Part shown: positions 1 to 5,211 of the stretch, one piece after another
How the letters are laid out: every line of letters begins with the position of its first letter
Numbering within the stretch: the stretch's first letter is position 1
From: Solobacterium sp.
GTDB taxonomy: Bacteria > Bacillota_I > Bacilli_A > Erysipelotrichales > Erysipelotrichaceae
NCBI GenBank assembly: GCA_016291725.1
Contig: JAEEYJ010000197.1
Span: 1-6,178 of the forward strand
Length of the DNA stretch: 6,178 nucleotides
Direction of reading: 5' to 3'
Position numbers and translations under genes: made by a program
The notes under the pieces: model-generated
Databases searched by the model: none
The model's input: the letters and a program-made list of their open reading frames with translations, nothing else
Told to the model about the DNA's origin: nothing

Positions 1-1
1 A

Positions 2-640
2 CCGTACATCATGGAAGAATACATCGACGGTGAAGTACAGACCTATGATGCCATCATCAATTCCAAAGGGGAGCCGATCTTCGAAAACGGCAACGTTACG
101 ATCACAAACCTGATGGAAACCGTCAGCGAACACAGGAACTCCTGCTTGTATGAACGCAGTGTTCTGCCGGAAGACCTCAAAGATGCCGGGCGTCGAACCG
201 TGAAGGCTTTCGGTGTAAAGAGCCGGATGGTCCATATGGAGTTCTTCCGCCTCAACAAGGACCAGCACATCGGAAAGAAAGGCGGGATTGTCGCTCTGGA
301 AGTCAATATGCGGCCCAGCGGAGGCATTTCCCCGACCATGATGAACTACGCCAACGGAACGGATGTCTACAAGATCTGGGCGGATATGATCGCCTTTGAC
401 CACAGTGACAAGGACTGCGTGCGCCGGGAAGTCTGCTGCATGGCTTCGCGCCGCTACGGCCGTGACTTTGTCCTGTCCTACGAAGAAGTATCCGAAAAGT
501 ACAAGGATATCCTCATTGAGGAAGGACCGATCGAACCGGCTCTCTCCGGAGCCATGGCGGACTATATGTACCTGGCCAATTTCCGGACGGAAGACGAAGC
601 CCGTGCATTTGCCGCGGATGTACTGAAGGAGAAGGCATGA
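2..640 (+). CDS. ATP-grasp domain ligase, C-terminal part (5' truncated by window edge)
   Basis: This is the C-terminal part of an ATP-grasp enzyme, a family that joins a carboxylate to an amine or other nucleophile through an acyl-phosphate made from ATP. The frame is already open at the first bases (P-Y-I before the ATG at 11), so that ATG is an internal Met and the true start lies upstream. The visible part begins with a strand typical of the ATP-grasp fold (IMEEYIDGEVQTYDAII). It then has HMEFFR around 233-250 and the Mg/ATP-binding signature LEVNMRPSGG at 296-325, where the Glu and Asn normally hold the metal and the Arg contacts phosphate. About 100 further residues form a C-terminal extension without motifs I recognise. 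It overlaps the downstream racemase by 4 bases, so the two are translationally coupled and probably share a pathway. The substrate is unknown. The ATP-grasp assignment is firm, a precise function is not. Confidence 0.85.
   Translation, partial: PYIMEEYIDGEVQTYDAIINSKGEPIFENGNVTITNLMETVSEHRNSCLYERSVLPEDLKDAGRRTVKAFGVKSRMVHMEFFRLNKDQHIGKKGGIVALEVNMRPSGGISPTMMNYANGTDVYKIWADMIAFDHSDKDCVRREVCCMASRRYGRDFVLSYEEVSEKYKDILIEEGPIEPALSGAMADYMYLANFRTEDEARAFAADVLKEKA
626..631 (+). promoter_or_regulatory. Ribosome binding site of the racemase gene (AAGGAG)
   Basis: AAGGAG lies inside the 3' end of the ATP-grasp gene. Two ATG codons follow in tandem at 637 and 640, with gaps of 5 and 8 bases. The second gap is nearer the usual optimum, so translation may start at 640 rather than 637, a difference of one Met. 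Confidence 0.7.
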
Positions 641-1332
641 TGAAAACACTCGGTCTGATCGGCGGCATGTCCTGGGAATCCACCGTTCCCTATTATCAGA
701 TCATCAATGAAGCGGTAAAGGACAGGCTCGGCGGTCTGCATTCCGCCCGGCTCATCCTGTACAGTGTAGAATTCGCGGAAATCGAGGAAATGCAGTCCGC
801 CGGACAGTGGGATACCGCCGCGGAAGTCCTCGGAGACGCTGCCAGGAAGCTGGAATCCTGCGGTGCGGACTATATCGTCATCTGCACCAATACCATGCAC
901 AAGGTCGCTCCGCAGATCCAGCGTATGATCTCCGTCCCGGTAATCCATATTGCGGACGCTACGGCAGAAGTGCTGAAGCAGGATGGTATACGCCGGATCG
1001 CTCTGCTGGGCACCAAATACACCATGACCCAGGACTTCTACAAACAGCGTCTGATCGATCAGGGATTCGAAGTGCTGATTCCGGCAGAAGAGGACATTGA
1101 ACCGGTCAACCGGATCATCTTCGAAGAGCTGTGTGTCGGGGAGATCAATGATGAATCGCGGAAGGAGTACCAGCGCATCATCCAGGATCTGAAGGACAGA
1201 GGCGCGGAAGGCGTCATCCTCGGATGTACGGAGATCGGGATGCTGATCAAACCGGAAGACTCGGTACTGCCGGTCTACGATACCACGTTGATCCACGCAC
1301 AGGCTGCGGCAGAAGCTGCATTAGCCGAATAA
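637..1332 (+). CDS. Aspartate/glutamate racemase family protein (YgeA-like)
   Basis: This is a cofactor-independent cytoplasmic amino-acid racemase that interconverts L and D forms of aspartate and/or glutamate using two opposed cysteines. The 231-aa length matches the family, and E. coli YgeA as I remember it has much the same motifs in the same order. The N-terminus is GLIGGMSWESTVPYY. The first catalytic Cys is in ICTNTMHK (C83) and the second in LGCTEIG (C197), numbered from the ATG at 637. Other family blocks are HIADAT (104-109), LLGTKYTMTQDFY (123-135), IIFEELC (160-166) and a closing YDTTLIHA. No residue I would expect to be essential is missing. The start overlaps the ATP-grasp stop (ATGA), so the racemase is probably made with the ligase and may supply it with a D-amino acid; that link is inferred. 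A terminator follows directly. Whether Asp or Glu is preferred cannot be told from sequence. Confidence 0.92.
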   Translation: MMKTLGLIGGMSWESTVPYYQIINEAVKDRLGGLHSARLILYSVEFAEIEEMQSAGQWDTAAEVLGDAARKLESCGADYIVICTNTMHKVAPQIQRMISVPVIHIADATAEVLKQDGIRRIALLGTKYTMTQDFYKQRLIDQGFEVLIPAEEDIEPVNRIIFEELCVGEINDESRKEYQRIIQDLKDRGAEGVILGCTEIGMLIKPEDSVLPVYDTTLIHAQAAAEAALAE

Positions 1333-1334
1333 AC

Positions 1335-1360
1335 AAAGACGGGCATTCAGCCCGTCTTTT
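1335..1360. terminator. Intrinsic terminator between convergent genes, probably bidirectional
   Basis: GACGGGC (1338-1344) and GCCCGTC (1350-1356) form a perfect 7-bp stem around the loop ATTCA. The stem extends by three A-T pairs (1335-1337 with 1357-1359), and TTTT at 1357-1360 gives the U tract on the + strand. It starts 3 bases after the racemase stop. Read on the - strand, the same stem is followed by TCTTTGTTT, a slightly weaker U-rich tail, and lies about 40 bases past the reverse transcriptase stop, so it can end both transcripts. Confidence 0.9.
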
Positions 1361-1399
1361 CCATTCCTGTTTCTTTCCGCATTCATGATCGAAGACCCT

Positions 1400-2626
1400 T
1401 CATTCTGATTCTTCCGGAAGCCTGTCCAGCATTCTGTTTTCTTCCTTCCAGCGGTAATACTCCGCTGTCAGCGGTGTATACCCCAGCTTCTTCAGATGCT
1501 CGTAGGAAATCCTGTAATTGCCTTTATAATGTCTTCCTGAATACAGATATCTAAGGTACTGCACCATGCAGTGATCAATCTCCTGCAGACCGTCCGTACA
1601 GTCAATGACCGGGAAGCAGTATCCTGTCCAGGTATAGTCACCGTTGCCGGTCAGGTCGTAGAACTTCCGGTCCATGCTGCGGATCAACGAGACTGCGGTC
1701 TCATCGTAGCTCATTCCCTTTTCCTTCCTGCGCATCCAGAGCCGTCTGGCTTTCCGGCGGATCCGGGCCTTCATCTTGTCTACAGACGCCCGGGACAGAT
1801 CGGTCTTTCCCTTTGCATAACGGAAGCCCAGGTACTCCCAGGGTTCTCCGGGCATACTGATCCGGTATTTGTCCTGGTTCAGGGTCAGGTGCTTCTCTGT
1901 GAGTATCTGCAGGATCCGTGCCTCCTGATCCCGCAGCTCCTCCAAAGAAGCACAGAACACAATGATATCGTCTGAATAACGGAAATACGGAATGTCCGGT
2001 GATTCATACAGAGCGTCCAGATCCCTTAAGTATACATTCGCAAAGAATCCGGCCAAAGGCACGCCGGCCATCGCCCCCCGGGTTTCCTCAATGATGCCGT
2101 CATCGGTGATGCACCGGTGCTGCCGGAGCAGTCTGCACAGGAATGCCAGCAGCTCCGGATCATCATCGATGACCTTCTCCAGTTCCTCAATCAGCAGTTC
2201 GACATCGATCGAATTGAAGTAGTCATGAATGTCCAGCTTCAGCACATACTTACGGTCCGGATCCGGTATGGAACGGATCCGTTCAAACACCCGGGCGGAG
2301 GTACGGTTCCGGCGGAAAGCCCAGCAGCCATCCTGCAGCTTTCCATCGTATTTGTCCAGTTCGTATGTCAGCAGCTTCAGCACCCAGGTTTCATCCCCAC
2401 CGTAGCTGTAGACGATACGCTTTCTGCTGGATCCCTGCTTGGCAATCTCTTTCTTCACCGGATACCCGAAATCCAGGGTGTCCACGATCCGCAGATACCT
2501 TTCCTGCGCAATGAAAGAAGCCAGGTCCTCCGTTTCCTTCCGGCTGAGCCGGTTCCTGGCCTGCCGGTACTGCAGGAATGAATGCCATTCATCCCCGGAT
2601 GATAGTTTCCTCAGTAAGCTCTCCAT
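1400..2626 (-). CDS. Stand-alone reverse transcriptase (RNA-directed DNA polymerase), group II intron-like, class unassigned
   Basis: This 408-aa protein has the ordered reverse-transcriptase blocks. A helical N-terminus (1-55) is followed by RT1 with KKEIAKQGSSRKR (58-70), RT2 with WAFRRNRTSARVF (102-114), RT3 with LDIHDYFNSID (131-141, catalytic D132), and RT4 with GAMAGVPLAGFFANVYL (184-200). RT5 has YSDDIIVF (217-224, catalytic D219 and D220), RT6 contains LNQDKY (249-254), and RT7 is WEYLGF (263-268). A very basic thumb (283-303) and a domain-X-like region (about 318-395, including GRHYKGNYRISY and LGYTPLTAEYY) follow. It therefore probably copies RNA into DNA. There is no HNH endonuclease domain and no intron RNA domain V in the 67 bases downstream, so it is not a mobile intron maturase in place. 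I see no retron-type VTG block and no DGR repeat pair. ATG 2626 is the only usable ATG but lacks a ribosome binding site. Likely co-transcribed with the 181-aa gene upstream. RT identity is firm, biological role unknown. Confidence 0.93.
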   Translation of the reverse strand: MESLLRKLSSGDEWHSFLQYRQARNRLSRKETEDLASFIAQERYLRIVDTLDFGYPVKKEIAKQGSSRKRIVYSYGGDETWVLKLLTYELDKYDGKLQDGCWAFRRNRTSARVFERIRSIPDPDRKYVLKLDIHDYFNSIDVELLIEELEKVIDDDPELLAFLCRLLRQHRCITDDGIIEETRGAMAGVPLAGFFANVYLRDLDALYESPDIPYFRYSDDIIVFCASLEELRDQEARILQILTEKHLTLNQDKYRISMPGEPWEYLGFRYAKGKTDLSRASVDKMKARIRRKARRLWMRRKEKGMSYDETAVSLIRSMDRKFYDLTGNGDYTWTGYCFPVIDCTDGLQEIDHCMVQYLRYLYSGRHYKGNYRISYEHLKKLGYTPLTAEYYRWKEENRMLDRLPEESE

Positions 2627-2646
2627 AAAAGAAAAGAAAGAGAAAA
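2627..2646 (-). other. Polypyrimidine tract abutting the reverse transcriptase start codon, no Shine-Dalgarno
   Basis: On the coding strand these 20 bases are only T and C (16 T, 4 C) and end directly at the ATG. No AGGAG-like element occurs in the space where a ribosome binding site should be, unlike the other genes here with visible sites. As RNA this is a U-rich tract that could bind ribosomal protein S1, or act as the tail of a terminator or attenuator together with the hairpin just upstream. Confidence 0.75.
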
Positions 2647-2647
2647 C

Positions 2648-2661
2648 GCTTTGAAGAAAGC
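2648..2661 (-). terminator. Small hairpin before a U-rich tract, candidate attenuator upstream of the reverse transcriptase
   Basis: On the coding strand GCTTT and AAAGC pair as a 5-bp stem around the loop CTTC. One base later the U-rich tract (2627-2646) begins. The shape is that of an intrinsic terminator, but the stem is short and A-T rich, so termination would be weak or conditional. If it works, it would end the 181-aa gene transcript just before the RT and limit RT expression. Confidence 0.4.
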
Positions 2662-2673
2662 TGCTGCTTGCGA

Positions 2674-2741
2674 TACCGGCCGGTACAGGTTCAGACTGTC
2701 CGCAAAGCCATTCCCTTGAACCTGCTGCGGCCGCCGCGGAC
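2674..2741 (-). ncRNA. Candidate structured RNA in the spacer upstream of the reverse transcriptase
   Basis: The 149-base spacer 2627-2775 holds no gene but several inverted repeats. On the RT strand, in 5' to 3' order, there are GTCCGC (2741-2736), CAGGTTCA (2724-2717), GCGGAC (2703-2698) and TGAACCTG (2693-2686). The first pairs with the third and the second with the fourth, which is a pseudoknot arrangement. The perfect 12-base palindrome TACCGGCCGGTA (2674-2685) follows immediately. One 8-bp and one 6-bp repeat in such a short GC-rich stretch could be chance. It may be a 5' leader, a 3' UTR or a separate RNA used by the RT; expression is not shown by sequence. Confidence 0.35.
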
Positions 2742-2775
2742 GCATCTCTGCTTTTCTCTTTCTGTATATCCAGGA

Positions 2776-3321
2776 CTACAGATATTTATGCAGTCTCGTG
2801 GAAATGTATTCCGGATTGTTCGGATAGTGCTCTACAAAGTTGATGAACGCGTATCCGTTCTTCTCCGCCTCCTGTCTGCTCCACCGGTACTCCCTGTGTG
2901 CTGTCGTGGTCTTCCCGATGAGCATCATGATCAGTTTCGGTGTCTCTCCGTCGTACACAACGATGGAGTAATCCATGAATTTCCCGGTGCCGCCGATGGT
3001 GGTCGGGGATACCTGTTCCTTCACGGTGTACTGCGGGAACTCGGCTGCCAGGATCTCCAGAATCCGCTGCCGGCAGGTCTTTCCGTCCTCTGCCGGTTCA
3101 TACAGCTTCTCTCTGGCCGCTTCCTCTTCCCTGGCTTTTTCTTTTGCCTTTTCCGCCTCTGCCTTCATTTCGCCGGCAAACGCCTTCAGGTCTTCCGCGT
3201 GCTCTTCCAGAGTATCCTTGAGCGCGCCGAACAAGGCGTTCGCCTTTTCCCTGTTTTCTTCACTCACAGCTTCCTTGAGCGCGTCTGCCCCTTCCTTGAG
3301 CAGTTTATCAAAAAGTCCCAT
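2776..3321 (-). CDS. Hypothetical protein with N-terminal coiled coil, 181 aa, directly upstream of the reverse transcriptase
   Basis: I do not recognise this protein as a named family. It starts with a short amphipathic segment (MGLFDKLLKEG) and a long, highly charged Ala/Glu/Lys-rich helical region (about 12-75), a likely coiled coil. A separate alpha/beta-looking domain follows from about 83 to the end, with strands MDYSIVVYD (116-124) and KLIMMLIGK (129-137) and the ending FINFVEHYPNNPEYISTRLHKYL region (159-181). No signal peptide or membrane segment is visible, so it is probably cytoplasmic. The strand pair vaguely recalls a PD-(D/E)XK nuclease core (D117, K137), but the acidic residue expected two before the Lys is a Leu, so I do not claim a nuclease. 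The start at 3321 is chosen over 3378 because AGGAG lies 7 bases before it. A promoter-like sequence upstream gives it its own transcript, which probably continues into the RT 149 bases downstream. Confidence 0.8.
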   Translation of the reverse strand: MGLFDKLLKEGADALKEAVSEENREKANALFGALKDTLEEHAEDLKAFAGEMKAEAEKAKEKAREEEAAREKLYEPAEDGKTCRQRILEILAAEFPQYTVKEQVSPTTIGGTGKFMDYSIVVYDGETPKLIMMLIGKTTTAHREYRWSRQEAEKNGYAFINFVEHYPNNPEYISTRLHKYL

Positions 3322-3328
3322 GATTCTT

Positions 3329-3333
3329 CTCCT
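3329..3333 (-). promoter_or_regulatory. Ribosome binding site (AGGAG) fixing the start of the 181-aa protein
   Basis: AGGAG, within AAAAGGAGAAG on the coding strand, lies 7 bases before the ATG at 3321. The in-frame ATG at 3378 would add 19 residues rich in Arg and Lys, has no such site, and would lie upstream of most of the predicted leader, so 3321 is preferred. Confidence 0.8.
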
Positions 3334-3376
3334 TTTCCTATTCAATGATTGCCGTGGTGATACAGCGTGTACAGTC

Positions 3377-3405
3377 ATTATAACGTACTGTTGTATGCAT
3401 GGGAA
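3377..3405 (-). promoter_or_regulatory. Sigma-A-type promoter candidate for the 181-aa gene and reverse transcriptase
   Basis: On the - strand a perfect -10 box TATAAT (3382-3377) lies exactly 17 bases downstream of TTCCCA (3405-3400), which matches the -35 consensus TTGACA at 4 of 6 positions. Transcription would start near 3370, giving a leader of about 50 bases before the ATG at 3321. The promoter is embedded in an inverted repeat, so that repeat could be an operator. No mapping data exist here; the call rests on consensus and spacing. Confidence 0.55.
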
Positions 3406-3419
3406 TGCATCAGTACGTT
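3382..3419. repeat. Long imperfect inverted repeat (hairpin/operator) at the pentapeptide gene stop
   Basis: AACGTACTG (3382-3390) is the exact reverse complement of CAGTACGTT (3411-3419). Inside them ATGCAT (3395-3400) and ATGCAT (3405-3410) pair too, leaving a 4-base bulge TTGT and a 4-base loop GGGA, 15 pairs in total. The pentapeptide gene's TGA stop (3412-3410) is within one arm. On the - strand the hairpin is not followed by a proper U tract, so it would be a poor terminator for the upstream operon. On the + strand it is followed by TTTTCGTTTT and would fit an antisense terminator. The overlap with the promoter makes an operator equally plausible. Confidence 0.75.
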
Positions 3420-4039
3420 TTCGTTTTCACAATGAGCCCGAACAGTGCCGCAAACGCAGCCGCCTGTTCTTCGTTTACCGTCAGTCCCTGCAGGCTTTCC
3501 GGCGTTACCGTCAGATCATCGATTTCACTGTCCGACAGGTCTACACCGTTCAGCCTGGTCTGGAAGAACTCGGCATGCTCCAGCCGGCAGGAATGGATCT
3601 CCAGATCCTTCTGCTCGCACATGGACATGCCCGCATGATCCATCACTGCGTTCTCAAAGTGTACCCGGGTGAACCGGCTGCCGTTGAAGTTGATGTAGCC
3701 GGCCTGGATCTCCTGGAAGGATACATCCTGAAAACGGGAGCCGGACAGGTCTGTACCGGTCATCCGGCAGTTCCTGAACTGTACCCGCCGGAACAGACTG
3801 TTCCGAAGATCAACGTTGGACAGATCACAGTGGTCCATCACTGCATCCACAAACATGCATTCCTTCATTGATTCCGTGAACTCTATGTTTTCAAATACAC
3901 ATTCATAGAACTCCAGGTGATCCAGGCTTATGCCGCACACTTCATTCCGGAACACCAGCCCGTCCACCCGCGGATCATCGATGCTTTCTTTAAGTATACC
4001 GTCTGTCAGTATACTTAGTTTCGGTTCTGCCAGCTTCAT
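3410..4039 (-). CDS. Pentapeptide-repeat protein, 209 aa
   Basis: From about residue 37 to 175 the protein follows the pentapeptide-repeat pattern A(D/N)LXX, with a Leu or Phe at every fifth position: for example FENIEF, CDLSNVDLRNSLFRRVQF, GTDLSGSRFQDVSF, GYINFNGSRFTRVHF and NGVDLSDSEIDDL. Such repeats fold into a right-handed square beta-helix. Known members include Qnr/McbG-type gyrase protectors and many proteins of unknown role, so no specific function follows. The C-terminal block after 180 (LQGLTVNEEQAAAFAALFGL) is a non-repeat helical cap of a kind common in Firmicute members. No signal peptide or membrane segment is visible. It overlaps the preceding membrane-protein gene by ATGA at 4036-4039, with AAGGA only 2 bases before the ATG, so it depends on coupled translation. 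A 9-bp inverted repeat lies in its first codons. Confidence 0.9.
   Translation of the reverse strand: MKLAEPKLSILTDGILKESIDDPRVDGLVFRNEVCGISLDHLEFYECVFENIEFTESMKECMFVDAVMDHCDLSNVDLRNSLFRRVQFRNCRMTGTDLSGSRFQDVSFQEIQAGYINFNGSRFTRVHFENAVMDHAGMSMCEQKDLEIHSCRLEHAEFFQTRLNGVDLSDSEIDDLTVTPESLQGLTVNEEQAAAFAALFGLIVKTKTY
3991..4017. repeat. 9-bp inverted repeat in the start region of the pentapeptide gene
   Basis: TAAGTATAC (3991-3999) and GTATACTTA (4009-4017) are perfect reverse complements around a 9-base loop. The hairpin would lie about 22 to 48 bases inside the mRNA after the ATG, over codons for LSILTDGILK. It uses ATA isoleucine codons, which are uncommon in the neighbouring genes. It could affect early translation or be chance. 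Confidence 0.5.
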
Positions 4040-5211
4040 ATTCCTTCACGCTCATTTCTCTTGATCTGTGCATACAGTTCCTTCATCCGGGAAACATCTT
4101 TCCGGGATGCCTTATCCCTGTACCTCGCCCTCAGGTAGATGCTCCGCATCTCCTTCAGGGTGTCTTCCGGCCATAGACGGCCGGTCTTTTCCTGGATGCG
4201 CAGTGATGTGTCTGCCGGTTCCAGCCGGATCTGTTTCTTTGCGGCCCGCTGCAGGTATTTCCGGTAGATCCGCCGGACCTTCACGGCATCGCTGCGGCCG
4301 GTGATTCCTTCCTCACGGGACGGTTCTTCCGTTGTCTGTACAGGTGCGTCCGCCTGCCGGACCGGCTCCACACTGCGGTAATGACGGTACAGCATCACCA
4401 GCACCACCAGTACAAGTACAATCATCAGCGGAATGAACAGAGAAATCCTGTCCCGGACAGTGACTTCGTAGTTTTCGAAGTGCATCCCCTGTGTTTCTTC
4501 AAAGATGATTTCCATCGTCTCTTCCAGCGGATGCCCGAAACCGATATTCAGGCGGTCCAGCAGCCGGCCCAGCATCAGCAGCGGCAGAGCGATGGTCCAG
4601 GTAATCAGGGTCAGTGCCGGCAGCAGGAGACGGTTCCAGAAGAAGGAGAGAAGACTCCCTGCCGCACGCAGTGCCGCAGGACTGCTGAGGAGGCTCCCCA
4701 GCAGTACGGCAAGGGACAGGCTCAGGATATTCACCAGCTGGAACACAGGCTGGTCATACACTGCCGCATCATGCCGCAGTGTCCTCAGCAGAATCAGCCC
4801 GGCACACAGGGAAAGCGCTGCACAGAACAGCAGGTTTCCGGTGATCGCAGACGATTCTTCCATGAAGAGAACGATCACAAAGAGCACTGCGTATACTTTC
4901 ACCAGTGTACCCATGGTCCGCCGCACCGTTTCCGTATCCGGAATACAGCGTCCCTTGTATGCATCGTATACTGTCTTGGCCAGGCACAGTGCCGCCGTCA
5001 CCCGTTCCGCAGCCGACAGGCCAGGCAGAAGGATTCCGAGTGCACCCAGGAACACCAGCGGCCTGCATTTCACGGACAGGCCGAACGCGCACACCGCCGG
5101 AAGCAGAAGCCAGGGACGGATCAGCAGGCCGAAACGCCAGCCTGCTGTGCACAGGATGCCCAGCAGCAGACACATCTCCTGCATTGCCCACATAAGTGCA
5201 GCGGTAATCAT
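4036..5211 (-). CDS. Polytopic membrane protein with C-terminal DUF4129-like domain, lacking a transglutaminase domain
   Basis: The 391-aa protein has about seven or eight hydrophobic segments: roughly 5-22, 30-47, 50-66, 101-117, 124-143, 157-176, 190-216 and 256-275. A conserved-looking juxtamembrane stretch (228-254) lies before the last helix. After it comes a charged cytoplasmic tail whose end (about 310-385) fits the DUF4129 pattern: VRRIYRKYL, then DTS, then MRSIYLRARYRDKASRKDV. That domain usually ends TgpA-type membrane transglutaminases, but here the extracytoplasmic transglutaminase core with its Cys-His-Asp triad is absent. The gene sits directly after a DUF58 gene with a 4-base ATGA overlap (5208-5211) and a strong site GGGGAGG 7 bases before the ATG. 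The context suggests an envelope-associated complex; the activity is unknown. It overlaps the pentapeptide gene by 4 bases at its end. Confidence 0.8.
   Translation of the reverse strand: MITAALMWAMQEMCLLLGILCTAGWRFGLLIRPWLLLPAVCAFGLSVKCRPLVFLGALGILLPGLSAAERVTAALCLAKTVYDAYKGRCIPDTETVRRTMGTLVKVYAVLFVIVLFMEESSAITGNLLFCAALSLCAGLILLRTLRHDAAVYDQPVFQLVNILSLSLAVLLGSLLSSPAALRAAGSLLSFFWNRLLLPALTLITWTIALPLLMLGRLLDRLNIGFGHPLEETMEIIFEETQGMHFENYEVTVRDRISLFIPLMIVLVLVVLVMLYRHYRSVEPVRQADAPVQTTEEPSREEGITGRSDAVKVRRIYRKYLQRAAKKQIRLEPADTSLRIQEKTGRLWPEDTLKEMRSIYLRARYRDKASRKDVSRMKELYAQIKRNEREGI

Noticed and set aside
562..1296. A 244-codon - strand open frame opposite the racemase.
   Set aside because: The + strand encodes a clear racemase with both catalytic cysteines, and the - strand product shows no recognisable motif or ribosome binding site.
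1400..2626. The RT as a group II intron-encoded maturase in an intact intron.
   Set aside because: Only 67 bases separate its stop from the racemase stop, with a plain terminator and no domain V-like sequence, and there is no endonuclease domain.
2627..2646. The purine run on the + strand as a retroelement polypurine tract.
   Set aside because: Such a tract must be purine in the RNA sense of the element. In the RT transcript this stretch is all U and C.
2727..2739. GCGGCCGC and CCGCGG palindromes in the spacer as functional sites.
   Set aside because: They are short GC-only palindromes in a GC-rich stretch, expected by chance, and no partner feature gives them meaning.
2627..2785. The RT reading frame stays open for 53 codons upstream of ATG 2626, into the end of the 181-aa gene, suggesting a frameshift fusion of the two proteins.
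   Set aside because: The stretch has no ATG, GTG or TTG, its translation looks non-coding (Ala, Ser and Phe runs), no classical slippery heptamer precedes the TAG stop, and the pseudoknot-like pairing begins about 35 bases past the stop, too far to drive slippage.
1400..3321. A diversity-generating retroelement around the RT.
   Set aside because: I found no pair of near-identical repeats differing at adenines within the window. A distant variable repeat outside the window cannot be excluded.
3322..3378. An upstream start at 3378 for the 181-aa protein, giving 200 aa.
   Set aside because: The extra 19 residues look non-coding, no ribosome binding site precedes 3378, and a strong AGGAG fits the ATG at 3321.
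2975..3871. Long + strand open frames opposite the - strand genes (also 4381-5322 and 4505-5299).
   Set aside because: Their translations are low in complexity and match no family, while the opposite strand encodes clear domain proteins. They are by-products of codon composition.
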